In this document: positions 52,877 to 62,028 of the stretch, piece after piece
Layout of the letters: every line of letters begins with the position of its first letter
How positions within the stretch are numbered: the stretch's first letter is position 1
Source of the DNA: Streptococcus pantholopis
Lineage (GTDB): Bacteria > Bacillota > Bacilli > Lactobacillales > Streptococcaceae
Reading direction: 5' to 3'
DNA length: 64,000 bases
Assembly: GCF_001642085.1 (NCBI RefSeq)
Contig: NZ_CP014699.1
Span: 1,302,001 to 1,366,000 of the forward strand
Translations under genes and position numbers: made by a program
Notes under the pieces: generated by a model
What the model saw: only the letters and a program-made list of their open reading frames with translations
Database searches by the model: none
What the model was told of the DNA's origin: nothing

Positions 52877-52904
52877 ATTTTATCATTTTTTTAACTTTTT
52901 TCAA
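52877..52904 (-). promoter_or_regulatory. Promoter of gapN
   Basis: TTGAAA (52899-52904), 16-nt spacer ending TGA, TAAAAT (52877-52882) on the minus strand, about 30 nt before the TTG start. Confidence 0.65.
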
Positions 52905-53000
52905 TTATTTGATACAAAGAAAATTCAGAAAATTTCGACACAATAACAAAAATAGGGCTTTCATTAGATTTTAAGCTCTTGCCATTGACGTTTTATTTTC

Positions 53001-53035
53001 AAAAAAAGCCCTGAAAACACAAGGTTCTCAAGGCT
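53001..53035 (-). terminator. Intrinsic terminator after ptsI
   Basis: A 12-bp stem with two G-T pairs (53007-53018 with 53024-53035), followed by seven T on the minus strand. Confidence 0.85.
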
Positions 53036-53041
53036 GATGGA

Positions 53042-54775
53042 TTAGTCAAAATCAACGTATTCTTTTTCAAGTTCCAAAACTTCATCCAGTGTCGCACATT
53101 CAGTCAGTGCACGCTGAGCCAGCTCTTTCATTTTAGCTGTGTCCAATTTTTTCATTAAACTGCGTGTGCGAAGAACTGAAGTTGCCGACATGGAGAATTC
53201 ATCCAATCCCATACCGACAAGAAGCGGTACAGCTGTCTGATCACCGGCCATTTCACCGCACATACCGGCCCATTTGCCTTCTGCATGAGCAGCTTTGATG
53301 ACATTATTAATCAAACGGAGAATAGATGGGTTATATGGCTGGTAAAGATAGGATACCTGTTCATTCATACGGTCAGCAGCCATAGTATACTGAATCAGGT
53401 CATTCGTTCCGATTGAGAAGAAGTCCACTTCCTTGGCAAATTGGTCAGCCAGCATTGCTGCAGCCGGGATTTCAATCATGATACCGACTTGAATATCATC
53501 TGAAACAGCAATCCCTTCAGCTTTTAGATTGGCTTTTTCTTCGTCAAATACGGCCTTAGCAGCACGGAATTCTTTCAGAAGGGCAACCATAGGGAACATA
53601 ATACGGAGCTGTCCATGAACCGAGGCTCTAAGAAGCGCACGGATCTGCGTGCGGAACATTTGGTCCCCGGTCTCAGAGATAGAAATACGCAAAGCGCGGA
53701 AACCAAGGAAAGGGTTCATTTCTTTGGGAAGATCGAAGTAAGGGAGCTCTTTATCTCCGCCAATATCCATCGTCCGGACAACAACAGGTTTCCCCTTCAT
53801 TCCTTCAAGAACAGCCTTATAAGCTTCGTACTGTTCATCTTCGGTTGGGAAGTCCTGAGAGTCCATATAAAGAAACTCAGTACGGTAAAGTCCCACTGCT
53901 TCTGATCCGTTATCATTAACCCCGTCAACATCTTTTGGCGTGCCGATATTAGCTGCCAATTCAAAATGTTTACCATCAGCAGTAACAGTTTTAGCATCTT
54001 TGAGCAGAGCCCACTCAGCTTTTTGTTTGGCATAAGCTTCGCCGGCCGCCTTGAATTCAGCAATTTGCTCATCAGTCGGGTTAATGATGACCTCTCCTGT
54101 TATACCATTGGCAGCAATAATATCACCATCTTTAACACGGCTAGTAATATCATTGGTTCCAAGAACAGCGGCAATCTCAAGCGTACGGGCCATAATAGCA
54201 GAATGGCTGGTCCGCCCGCCGATATTGGTAACAAAAGCCTTAACAAATTGTTTATTTAACTGTGCCGTATCCGATGGTGTCAAATCATGAGCAATAACCA
54301 CCGATTCTTCAGCAATAGCTGCAGGATTTGGAAGTTTAACACCGAGCAGGTGGGCTAGGACACGTTTCGAAACATCGCGGATATCTGCGGCACGTTCCTG
54401 CATGTACGGATTATCTTCCATGCCTTCAAAGATAGTGATAAACATATCGGTCACTTCCTTGAGGCTGCTTTCTGCATTAGTCTGCTTAGTCCGAATGGTC
54501 TCTTTGATTTGTGTAATCATTTCTGGGTCAGCAAGGACCATCAAATGAGCATCAAAAACAGCAGCTGCTTCTTCACCAAGCGTCTCTACAGCCTGTTCAC
54601 GGATAACAGAAAGCTCGTTCTGTGATGCCTCCAGCGCTGCATCTAAACGAGCCTCTTCTGCGTTTGTATCTTCGACTGTTACAGTCTCAAACGACAAATC
54701 CGGTTGAACGAGCAGATATGCTTTGGCAACAGCAACACCATCAGATGCGGCAATTCCTTTAAGCATTTCTGTCAT
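53042..54775 (-). CDS. ptsI: Phosphotransferase system enzyme I
   Basis: Transfers phosphate from PEP to HPr, first step of sugar uptake by the PTS. The 577 residues include the phosphohistidine region [13 protein letters not shown] (His 191), the PEP-binding [10 protein letters not shown] and [26 protein letters not shown], and the Cys region [10 protein letters not shown]. It follows ptsH with 2 nt between stop and ATG, so the pair is one transcript, ending at the terminator 53001-53035. Confidence 0.97.
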   Translation of the reverse strand: MTEMLKGIAASDGVAVAKAYLLVQPDLSFETVTVEDTNAEEARLDAALEASQNELSVIREQAVETLGEEAAAVFDAHLMVLADPEMITQIKETIRTKQTNAESSLKEVTDMFITIFEGMEDNPYMQERAADIRDVSKRVLAHLLGVKLPNPAAIAEESVVIAHDLTPSDTAQLNKQFVKAFVTNIGGRTSHSAIMARTLEIAAVLGTNDITSRVKDGDIIAANGITGEVIINPTDEQIAEFKAAGEAYAKQKAEWALLKDAKTVTADGKHFELAANIGTPKDVDGVNDNGSEAVGLYRTEFLYMDSQDFPTEDEQYEAYKAVLEGMKGKPVVVRTMDIGGDKELPYFDLPKEMNPFLGFRALRISISETGDQMFRTQIRALLRASVHGQLRIMFPMVALLKEFRAAKAVFDEEKANLKAEGIAVSDDIQVGIMIEIPAAAMLADQFAKEVDFFSIGTNDLIQYTMAADRMNEQVSYLYQPYNPSILRLINNVIKAAHAEGKWAGMCGEMAGDQTAVPLLVGMGLDEFSMSATSVLRTRSLMKKLDTAKMKELAQRALTECATLDEVLELEKEYVDFD

Positions 54776-54777
54776 AA

Positions 54778-55041
54778 TTATGCCAATCCTTCTTTAGTCA
54801 TTGTTTCTTCGATTGCTGCAAGGGCATCATCAGCATCAGCACCTTCTGCAGAGATAGTGACATCGGCACCTTGACCAACACCAAGGCTCATAACTCCCAT
54901 AATTGACTTAAGGTTTACTGCTTTGCCTTTGTAATCCAAAGTAATATCTGAGGCAAATTTACTAGCTGTTTGTACCAGTAATGTAGCCGGACGTGCATGA
55001 ATTCCTGTTTCTGCAACAATGTGAAAATCTTTTGAAGCCAT
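54778..55041 (-). CDS. ptsH: Phosphocarrier protein HPr
   Basis: 87-residue HPr. The phosphate-accepting His15 ([12 protein letters not shown]) and the regulatory Ser46 ([12 protein letters not shown]) are both in place; the latter is phosphorylated by HPr kinase and makes HPr the CcpA corepressor. This matters locally because of the cre-like site before pckA. ATG 55041 is preceded by AAGGAG. Confidence 0.97.
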
Positions 55042-55108
55042 AGTATGGTTCTCCTTCTTATTTTAGTGTAGTTTTGAATTATCCACATGATAACCCTTAC
55101 AATTTAGT

Positions 55109-55136
55109 ATTATACCAAATTTTATTTTTTTTTCAA
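55109..55136 (-). promoter_or_regulatory. Promoter of ptsHI
   Basis: TTGAAA (55131-55136), 16-nt spacer, TATAAT (55109-55114) with an extended TGG, on the minus strand. Confidence 0.75.
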
Positions 55137-55412
55137 TTGCTAGACTGCTTTTTTTCTGAAAAGTAGCTATGAAAGTTTAAATGATATTTTAAAGTGAATT
55201 TTTATTCATTTCTGATAGGATAGCTCAGTAATACAGCTGAGTCAGCAACTATTTAGAAGATTTAAAAGGGTCGTATATTGTCTGTGTCAGTTGCAGACGG
55301 GAAAAAAAAGGAAAACACAAACGGCATCTTAAAACAGCTAGTTAAAACTTAAAGTTCAGCCTTTTATGTTAATTCCTGCACATATTAACTTTATTCTAAA
55401 GCTGAAATCAAG
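55137..55412. other. Divergent intergenic region between ptsH and the citrate regulator
   Basis: Apart from the two flanking promoters I see no gene and no clear operator. A/T-rich stretches could hold sites for the regulator at 55476, but none stands out as a palindrome. Confidence 0.4.
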
Positions 55413-55418
55413 TATAAT
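55413..55418 (+). promoter_or_regulatory. -10 box of the citO-citG unit
   Basis: TATAAT 57 nt before ATG 55476; the -35 region is weak, which suits an activator-dependent promoter. Confidence 0.5.
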
Positions 55419-55475
55419 AGTAATAAAGACTGTTTCTTACGTTTTGCCCCATTATCTAAATAAAAGGGTGTTGTT

Positions 55476-56171
55476 ATGAATCCATATATTGAAGTTGTTA
55501 AACAAAATTTTCAGCAGAGCTCGCGGAAGACTTTAAAAGAATCGCTATATGATGCTTTTCGTAAAACGATTATCCTCAGAGAAATCCCTGCTGGTGAACG
55601 TATCAATGAAAAAGAGTATGCTGAATGGCTTAATATCAGCCGTACTCCTATTCGCTATGCCCTTCAGGAACTGACTAAAGAAGGCCTTGTAGAGCATATT
55701 CCAAAAATTGGGACGGTTGTCAAAGGAATCAGTATTTCTGATGCTTATGAAATTTTTGATATTCGGACTGCCCTTGATACTTTAGCCACAATCAAAGCCG
55801 CACAATTAATGACGGCTGAAGACTTTAATGAGCTAAAAGAACTTTTGGAGTACGGCAACTACCTTGACCGCACCGATCAAGTCGATCTTCTCCTTAAAAA
55901 TTTTTCTGATTTCAATGCGTTTATCTACGACAAAAGTCAGATGCCCCGTATGAAAAATATCGCTGAAACATTGAGAGAGTATCTTTTATATTTCAGAGAT
56001 GTTTCAATCCGGGCAGCTGAGCGCCGCCACATTGCTTTAGAAGAGCACTGGCAGCTCTACGAGGCTATGAAAGAACGAGATGAAGAAACCATCAGAAAAG
56101 TCACATCAAGACATCTTGACCACTCCTTAACATTTATCATTCAGGAAATGGAGAAACGTCAAATTGACTGA
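55476..56171 (+). CDS. citO: GntR/FadR-family regulator of citrate metabolism (CitO-like)
   Basis: 231 residues: N-terminal winged helix (KEYAEWLNISRTPIRYALQELTKEGLVEHIPKIGTVV region, about 45-82) and a C-terminal all-helical FCD ligand domain (about 90-220). In Enterococcus the citrate regulator CitO is a GntR/FadR-type activator that responds to citrate. Here it is coupled to citG (8-nt overlap) and faces the lyase operon, so the same role is inferred. Divalent-metal-binding residues of FCD domains are plausible (R, H in RRHIALEEHW) but not certain. Confidence 0.8.
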   Translation: MNPYIEVVKQNFQQSSRKTLKESLYDAFRKTIILREIPAGERINEKEYAEWLNISRTPIRYALQELTKEGLVEHIPKIGTVVKGISISDAYEIFDIRTALDTLATIKAAQLMTAEDFNELKELLEYGNYLDRTDQVDLLLKNFSDFNAFIYDKSQMPRMKNIAETLREYLLYFRDVSIRAAERRHIALEEHWQLYEAMKERDEETIRKVTSRHLDHSLTFIIQEMEKRQID

Positions 56172-57030
56172 TCAATTCCACCAAAAACTAGCTGCCTTGG
56201 CTACTTCTGCTCTCCTCTATGAGCTTAGTCTGACTCCTAAGCCCGGTTTAGTGGACCGCTCCAATAACGGTGCCCACCAGGACATGGATTTCCCGCTTTT
56301 TATTAAAAGCAGTATGAGCCTGCTTCCATTCTTCGAGGATTATGCAAAGGCTGGACTGAACCACACCGGTTCTTTGCAAGCCTTATTTGATCAATCACGG
56401 TCAATTGGAATACGGGCTGAGCAGGCTATGTTCAGAGCCACAAAAGGGGTCAATACACATAAAGGGGCAAATTTTTCCTTTGCCCTTGTTCTCAGTGCGA
56501 CGGGATATTTTTTAAAACATCATTCCAAAACTCTTCCCCTGTTACCTGCGGACAGCCAAGCGATTCTGCAGCTTATCCCAGCCATCTGCAGTTCTTCCCT
56601 GGAGGAGGATTTTCAGCATATTGACAGACAAAATCTTTCCTACGGAGAAAAACTTTATTTAGAGCACGGACTAAAAGGAATCAGGGGGGAAGCAGCCAGC
56701 GGCTATCCAACTCTTCAGAACCTCCTGCTCCCAGCATTAAGGCAAAGTTTAGTGCACAACTCAGCCGATGAAGCTTTTCACAAAGCTACTTTGCTTCTCA
56801 TGGCGAACATTGAGGATGGGAATCTCATCCACAGAGGAGGAATTGCAGCCTGGCAGGAGGTCAAGAGGCAAACTCAAGAGGCGCTCAGTCAAAACCTATC
56901 AGCTGAGCAGCTCCGCAAATGGCTCTCTGACTATGACTGCTGCCTTATCCAAAAAAATCTCAGTCCTGGAGGAACGGCTGATTTTCTGGCACTTGGCTAT
57001 TTCTTTATGCAGGCAGAGGGGCTTATCTAG
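56164..57030 (+). CDS. citG: Triphosphoribosyl-dephospho-CoA synthase
   Basis: Makes the precursor of the citrate lyase prosthetic group from dephospho-CoA and ATP. The 288 residues show LTPKPGLVDRSNNGAHQDMD at the start, GVNTHKGANFSFAL (NTHKG motif) near 98-111, and HGLKGIRGEAASGYPT, all standard for CitG. The initiator is TTG 56164, overlapping the regulator gene by 8 nt with GGAG about 10 nt upstream; no ATG fits. It is followed by a terminator and is convergent with citX, which completes the same pathway. Confidence 0.93.
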   Translation: MTDQFHQKLAALATSALLYELSLTPKPGLVDRSNNGAHQDMDFPLFIKSSMSLLPFFEDYAKAGLNHTGSLQALFDQSRSIGIRAEQAMFRATKGVNTHKGANFSFALVLSATGYFLKHHSKTLPLLPADSQAILQLIPAICSSSLEEDFQHIDRQNLSYGEKLYLEHGLKGIRGEAASGYPTLQNLLLPALRQSLVHNSADEAFHKATLLLMANIEDGNLIHRGGIAAWQEVKRQTQEALSQNLSAEQLRKWLSDYDCCLIQKNLSPGGTADFLALGYFFMQAEGLI

Positions 57031-57110
57031 ATGCAGTCCCTCTAAAATTTACAAAGCTGACCTTTTTAGTCCCCAAACAGGACGGATAAGAATCTATTCT
57101 AGTAAAAAAT

Positions 57111-57159
57111 GAGCGAGCCGGTTCTTGTATTCACATAAAACCAGTTCGCTCGTTTTTTT
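57111..57159 (+). terminator. Intrinsic terminator after citG
   Basis: GAGCGA...CGGTT with AACC...TCGCTC (57111-57151, one mismatch), then TTTTTTT on the plus strand. Confidence 0.8.
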
Positions 57160-57250
57160 CTGATGATTAAAACAGTGTTTGGCAGTTAGATCTTTAGTTC
57201 TTTATAAAAGAGTATAATCAGAAAAACAGTATTACACAAGCAGAGCATTA

Positions 57251-57793
57251 TTATGGCAAATAAGCTTGGCACAGTCTTTCTATGGCAGCCTGCATCTCCT
57301 CAACAGAATGCTGCCTGCTGCGCCCACACTCTTTAGCAGGTCTGTCACAAATCAAACACGTTCTCTGAGGATAGCCTAATTCTTGGCGGGATAAACTCAT
57401 GGGTTCCAAATAATGAGGATCCCGGTACAAAACATCACTGTCATATAATCTGGCAAGTGGTGAAGATTCCTCAAAAGCAATCATCAAACCTTTCAAAGCT
57501 TCAGCTGTCGAATCCACTACTAAAAAGGCCTCCGGCCCTACCTTAGCATTCTTCACTTGTTGGTGAAGAATCAAAATCTTATGCCCGTTTAATAATTGGA
57601 TAATCGCTTCTAAGCCATGCTGGAATAAGCGCTCAATAGAAGCATTATTCTTGATCGGGCCTGGGATATTACATTTGAAATCAAGAAGAACCATGTCCCT
57701 ATAAAGCCCCAGCAACTGCTTCTGGCGTTCTAACCGCCATTCCCTGCCTGCTAAAACCTCCTGCAATGACACTGACGAACCAAATGAAAACAT
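57251..57793 (-). CDS. citX: Holo-citrate lyase synthase (phosphoribosyl-dephospho-CoA transferase)
   Basis: Attaches the prosthetic group to Ser of the acyl carrier CitD. The 180 residues include SLQEVLAGREWRLERQKQLL at the start, and the nucleotidyltransferase motif PLARLYDSDVL near 112-122. A C-terminal cysteine-rich stretch (TCLICDRPAKECGRSRQH) is typical of the family. ATG 57793 has GAGGAG (57799-57804), which itself touches the end of repeat module F. It is the last gene of the oadB-citCDEF-transporter-citX operon. Confidence 0.92.
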   Translation of the reverse strand: MFSFGSSVSLQEVLAGREWRLERQKQLLGLYRDMVLLDFKCNIPGPIKNNASIERLFQHGLEAIIQLLNGHKILILHQQVKNAKVGPEAFLVVDSTAEALKGLMIAFEESSPLARLYDSDVLYRDPHYLEPMSLSRQELGYPQRTCLICDRPAKECGRSRQHSVEEMQAAIERLCQAYLP

Positions 57794-57806
57794 ACTTACT
57801 CCTCAA

Positions 57807-57937
57807 GAAGATACAAAGGCCGTTAAAAACGCAAAAGGAAAGGCAGACAGACCACTGCCAGAATGACTAGAACTTAAGTCAGCACTAGGTCGCACATGCT
57901 TTTTTTTCCTGCAGCGTTTAGGCCGTATTCAATTCAT
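57807..57937 (-). repeat. Hairpin repeat module F between the 2HCT transporter gene and citX
   Basis: Minus-strand sense: left end AATTGAATACGGCC, right end GGCCTTTGTATCTTC located 2 nt before the citX ribosome site. Its arms are AAACGC-TGC-AGGAAA and TTTCCT-TTT-GCGTTT, complementary though unlike those of the other modules. Confidence 0.88.
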
Positions 57938-57977
57938 AAAGAAGGGGCTGCCTGACAGCAGCTCCTTTTTATTTATC

Positions 57978-59264
57978 TTACAAGAACATTCCAAAGACAA
58001 TACTTCCGATAACCAGCACTAAACCGCCACCTAGACGTGAAGACAGCTGTGCATAGGAAATCAAATCCATCCGTTCAGAAGCACCAAGAACTGCTAAGTC
58101 GCCGGAACCGCCGCGATTAGCCATACATAGGCCAGCTGTGACAGCTGAGTCAATCGGATAGAAGCCAACTAAGTAACCGATAATGGCTGATCCTAAAATC
58201 GCTCCTATAATAATCATTAAGGCCATTACAACGTTTGAGAAGGTGATAGCTGAAGCCAGTTCTCCAAGATCTGTATCGATTCCTACCCCAACCATAATAA
58301 TTAAAATCATATTTTTCGTAAAGAAACTTTGAAGAACAGTAGCAGCCTTACGAACGTAAGCAGGAATAAGACCTAAAGCATTTGCTATCACCACAAAGAC
58401 AATCATGTAAGCAAAGGTATGGATTTGAACACCAAAGATTGTTGGCAGCAGCACTTCGCTAAAGAGGCAGCCTAAAGCATAGAAAGTCAAGGACAGCAGG
58501 AAAGCACCGCCATAGTCAATCATAGAGAGTTTAACATCATCTTTTTCTGCAGCAATCTCCTCTGAATTTCTCATTAAAGTCTTGCCGTCACCAGTTAAAG
58601 CAGTGGCTCTTTTACCAATACCGTTAAGAAGACCGGCGGCAATAATAGCAAAAATATTTGCAATGGTCAAAATCGTAATCGCAAAACTATAGTAGCTGGC
58701 TGCCGGCTGACCAGTCGTTTTTTCATAAATTTGGCTGAGCGGCACTGCACCGGCACCATTACCGCCGCCCATAACCGGAAGAACATACCGAATGACTACA
58801 TCTGCTGGATTTATCCCAAATAAAAGTCCTGTAATAATCCCCAGAAGAGCCGCACCGGCAACCCCTCCTAAAATAGCTGGAATATAGCCAGCCATTGATT
58901 TGAGCAGGAGTTTTCGTTCAAGTCCCAAAATAGAGCCTGTAATCAAAATAACGATAAACAGTGTCAGAAAATTAGCATCTTCTGTGGCCCAATTCATGGC
59001 TTCAACATAAGTTTTCGGGATAACATTAAAATAAACTAAGGCCGAACTTCCGAGAAAGGCCAGCACCAGCCCGCCTCCGATGTAAGTGTTCCAAATAGGA
59101 ATGCGTTTCCCAATTTCATTGAAGACGACTCCGATTGAAAGCATAATAGCAAAGGCTCCGCCCAAATCAGTCGGCAAGGCACCCATGTACATAGCTGTCA
59201 CACAGATGACAATCAATACCGCCGCCAGATAAGGCGGCAAACCTAGAAATTTCACGTTTTTCAT
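57978..59264 (-). CDS. 2-hydroxycarboxylate transporter family (CitS/CitP-type) citrate carrier
   Basis: 428-residue membrane protein with about eleven helices. The family's two re-entrant GGxG loops are visible as VMGGGNGAGAVPLSQ and MANRGGSGDLAVLGA. The final helix has LSSRLGGGLVLV, with an arginine (about R410) at the place that binds the substrate carboxylate in CitS and CitP. Family members carry citrate or malate in symport with sodium or protons, or in exchange for lactate; the context indicates citrate. ATG 59264 is chosen for GGAGG upstream; the frame is open 16 codons further. It lies 20 nt after citF. Confidence 0.9.
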   Translation of the reverse strand: MKNVKFLGLPPYLAAVLIVICVTAMYMGALPTDLGGAFAIMLSIGVVFNEIGKRIPIWNTYIGGGLVLAFLGSSALVYFNVIPKTYVEAMNWATEDANFLTLFIVILITGSILGLERKLLLKSMAGYIPAILGGVAGAALLGIITGLLFGINPADVVIRYVLPVMGGGNGAGAVPLSQIYEKTTGQPAASYYSFAITILTIANIFAIIAAGLLNGIGKRATALTGDGKTLMRNSEEIAAEKDDVKLSMIDYGGAFLLSLTFYALGCLFSEVLLPTIFGVQIHTFAYMIVFVVIANALGLIPAYVRKAATVLQSFFTKNMILIIMVGVGIDTDLGELASAITFSNVVMALMIIIGAILGSAIIGYLVGFYPIDSAVTAGLCMANRGGSGDLAVLGASERMDLISYAQLSSRLGGGLVLVIGSIVFGMFL

Positions 59265-59283
59265 GAAATATTCCTCCCTTATA

Positions 59284-60825
59284 TTAATGTAAAATATTTT
59301 TAACTGTATCAATCAGAGTTCCATCTCGATATTCGATAAGAGCTACTACCTTATCGCCATATTGGATTGGATCCGGATGTCCAACAACCTCATAGGCTTT
59401 TTCCTGCAATTCTTTGATAGTGAACTGAGGAACTTTCAGTTCTTTGAAATGTTCTACTAAATCCGGCCGATTTGGATTGATGGCAATTCCGATTTCGGTA
59501 ACGACAACATCGACACTGGTCCCTGGCGTAATAACCGTATTGACTTCTTCTACAAAGGTTGGAATCCGTCCCCGAACCAGAGGCGAGATAACCAAGCTCA
59601 TCTTAGATGCAAAGGCTGTATCACAATGGCCGCCGGAAGCACCGCGAATAACACCGTCTGATCCTGTCATAACATTAACATTAAAGTTCGTATCGACTTC
59701 CAAAGCTGAAAGAATGCAGACATCCAGCTGATTAATAGCAGAACCCTTACTCAAAGGCGAGGCATACATATTGGCATCAATTTCATAGTGTTTCTCAGCA
59801 TTGCGATCTAAAGAAAGAGCAGACGGGTGATCAAAATCCTGTACATCAATAATCTTGCCAACCAAGCCGTCTTCCAGTAATTCCACCATGGCGTTTGTGA
59901 TGCCGCCAAGGGCAAAATTGGCCTTAATGCCGTCTTTTATCATTTGTTCACGAATGAAGCGTGTTACTGCAAGTGAAGCTCCGCCTGTCCCAGTCTGAAA
60001 CGAGAAACCTTCCTTGTAGTAAGGAGAATTGGTAATCACTTTAGCAGCGTATTCAGCGATCAGCAGTTCTTTAGGGTTTTTAGTGAAGCGTGTTGCTCCT
60101 TTAGCGATACCGTTAGGATCGCCAATAGCATCAACTGCAACGACATAATCAACATCCGTCTGAGGAATACTAATTGGGGTGTTGGGATAAGGCACTAATG
60201 TGTCCGTAATAATGACCACCTGATCCGCATACTTGGCATCAACCATAGCATAGCCAAGAGAACCGCAGGTTGCTTTGCCTTTAGTCCCATTTGCATTGCC
60301 ATAGGCATCAGAACTTGGGGCTCCTAAGAAAGCAACATCAATGTGAATATCTCCTCTGGCAATGGCACGGGCTCTGCCGCCATGAGAACGGATAACAACA
60401 GGGTTTTCCATAATTCCTTCGGAAATAGCTGCTCCCAGCTTATCGCGCAAGCCGCTGGAAGTAATGTTGGTAATCACTCCATTTTTGATATGTTCGATCA
60501 GGGGAGCATGAACATTAGCGATAGAACTTGGAGCAATGCTCAGGTTCTTAATCCCCATTTTAGCAATTTCATCCATAACCAAATTCATGACATAATCGCC
60601 TTCTCGAAAATGATGGTGAAAGGAAATCGTCATACCGTCTTTAAGACCGGTTTTTTCAATCGCTTCCCGAATAGATGAGAGCAATTTATTATCACGAGGC
60701 TTTACCGGCTTAACGTGACGGCTGGATTCTTGATAGCTGTCAATAGCAGCAAGTTCCCCTGAAAAAACACCATATTCTTCAGCGTACTTTGCCGGAATAT
60801 CTCGACCTAATGTATTTAAAACCAT
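59284..60825 (-). CDS. citF: Citrate lyase alpha subunit
   Basis: Citrate:acetyl-ACP transferase subunit (513 residues) of citrate lyase, which together with CitE and CitD cleaves citrate to acetate and oxaloacetate. Seen: MVLNTLGRDIPAKYAEEYG, GMTISFHHHFREGDYVMN (family signature), RSHGGRARAIARGDI and TGSDGVIRGASGGHCDTA. ATG 60825 follows the citE stop by 1 nt. Full length for the family. Confidence 0.95.
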   Translation of the reverse strand: MVLNTLGRDIPAKYAEEYGVFSGELAAIDSYQESSRHVKPVKPRDNKLLSSIREAIEKTGLKDGMTISFHHHFREGDYVMNLVMDEIAKMGIKNLSIAPSSIANVHAPLIEHIKNGVITNITSSGLRDKLGAAISEGIMENPVVIRSHGGRARAIARGDIHIDVAFLGAPSSDAYGNANGTKGKATCGSLGYAMVDAKYADQVVIITDTLVPYPNTPISIPQTDVDYVVAVDAIGDPNGIAKGATRFTKNPKELLIAEYAAKVITNSPYYKEGFSFQTGTGGASLAVTRFIREQMIKDGIKANFALGGITNAMVELLEDGLVGKIIDVQDFDHPSALSLDRNAEKHYEIDANMYASPLSKGSAINQLDVCILSALEVDTNFNVNVMTGSDGVIRGASGGHCDTAFASKMSLVISPLVRGRIPTFVEEVNTVITPGTSVDVVVTEIGIAINPNRPDLVEHFKELKVPQFTIKELQEKAYEVVGHPDPIQYGDKVVALIEYRDGTLIDTVKNILH

Positions 60826-60826
60826 A

Positions 60827-61720
60827 TTACCACTCTGCCTCCTCTATAACTCCTGCAGCCTGTGCTAAAGCTAATGCACGCTGTGCTCGCTCTACAATCG
60901 GTTTATCAATCATTTTGCCATTTAAGGAAACAACACCCGATCCTTTGGCCTCAGCTTCTGCTATTGCTGCCATGACTTGCTGAGCATGGCTGATTTCTTT
61001 GTCCGTAGGGGTAAAGACATCGTTGACCACCGGTATTTGACGGGGATTGATAACTGATTTACCGTCAAAACCAAGCTGCTTAATCCTTTCAACTTCACGC
61101 CTGAAATTATCCATATCATTGACATCTGAAAAAACAGTATCGACTGCTGCAATACCCGCAGCGCGTGCTGCGTGAATGATCATAGACCGGGCAAAGAGAA
61201 GCTCTTCACCTTCCTTTTCTGGGTAACGCTTTGTCTTCATAGCCGTGACATAGTCTTCTGCTCCTAAAGCAATTCCAACCACGCGTTTATCAGCTGTTGC
61301 TATAGCCAGAGCATTAAAGACACCGACAGGCCCTTCAATAGCACAAAAGATTTTTGTAGAACCAATCTCACGGCCGATGCGCTCTTCAACCTCGGTAATA
61401 ACTGTCGCCACATCAACAACATCTTGAGCTGTTTCAGTCTTAGGCAAACGAATACAGTCAATCCCGGCACGTACCATAGCTGCAATGTCGTCACGTCCGC
61501 CCGCAGCTAAATCATTAATCCGGACAATCGTTTCCGTATCCCCAAAATCAAATGTTTTAACAGCCTGGTAGAGCAGGAAACGAGCACTGTCTTTTTCCTT
61601 AAGTGATACGGAGTCCTCAAGGTCAAACATGATAGAATCCGCACCGTAAAGATTGGCATCCCTCAGCATAGCCGGATTGCTAGCTGGAACAAACATCATG
61701 GTTCTTCTTAATCGTTCCAT
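60827..61720 (-). CDS. citE: Citrate lyase beta subunit
   Basis: Citryl-ACP lyase subunit (297 residues), HpcH/HpaI aldolase fold. Seen are RRTMMFVPASNPAMLRDANLYGADSIMFDLEDSV-type start, the catalytic metal region IFCAIEGPVGVFNALAIA (acidic ligand) and GIALGAEDYVTAMKTKR. Its ATG overlaps the end of citD by 13 nt, and citF follows after 1 nt, so the three lyase genes are translationally coupled. Confidence 0.95.
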   Translation of the reverse strand: MERLRRTMMFVPASNPAMLRDANLYGADSIMFDLEDSVSLKEKDSARFLLYQAVKTFDFGDTETIVRINDLAAGGRDDIAAMVRAGIDCIRLPKTETAQDVVDVATVITEVEERIGREIGSTKIFCAIEGPVGVFNALAIATADKRVVGIALGAEDYVTAMKTKRYPEKEGEELLFARSMIIHAARAAGIAAVDTVFSDVNDMDNFRREVERIKQLGFDGKSVINPRQIPVVNDVFTPTDKEISHAQQVMAAIAEAEAKGSGVVSLNGKMIDKPIVERAQRALALAQAAGVIEEAEW

Positions 61721-62028
61721 TGTTCAATCTCCTCCCAATTGATGGATTCGGTCTGACCGCTGGCACGATGGACAGCTGCAATCAAACGTGCTTTGATAGT
61801 ACAATCCAGAGCTCCTTGATCTTTAACGACTAACTTAGCATCCTTAACACCCATAGAAGACAAAGTCTCCTGAATGACCTGGCGAATTTGGGCTCCAAAC
61901 TGCTTTTCGACTGAACTGGTTAAATCCAGTTCAACCCCTTTGCCAGAATTTTGATCAATTAAAATCTGGACATCTGATGACTCCAAGGTGCCGGCGACAC
62001 CTTGCTGTCTTAGTTCAAAATGGCTCAT
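61708..62028 (-). CDS. citD: Citrate lyase acyl carrier protein (gamma subunit)
   Basis: 106-residue carrier for the phosphoribosyl-dephospho-CoA group. The attachment serine is S17 in AGTLESSDVQI, matching Ser14 of the Klebsiella protein by alignment of the GTLES motif. The rest is a small alpha/beta domain (GVELDLTSSVEKQFG, ARLIAAVHRASGQ). It overlaps citC by 4 nt (ATGA) and citE by 13 nt. Confidence 0.94.
   Translation of the reverse strand: MSHFELRQQGVAGTLESSDVQILIDQNSGKGVELDLTSSVEKQFGAQIRQVIQETLSSMGVKDAKLVVKDQGALDCTIKARLIAAVHRASGQTESINWEEIEQWND

Noticed and set aside
52901..52920. TCAATTATTTGATACAAAG upstream of gapN resembling a module junction
   Set aside because: Only this short stretch matches, with no arms or second end; it overlaps the gapN promoter. 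It could be a remnant or chance.
57180..57222. Plus-strand TATAAT near 57214 as an antisense promoter into citX
   Set aside because: No suitable -35 and no downstream gene in that direction; A/T-rich intergenic DNA gives such matches often.
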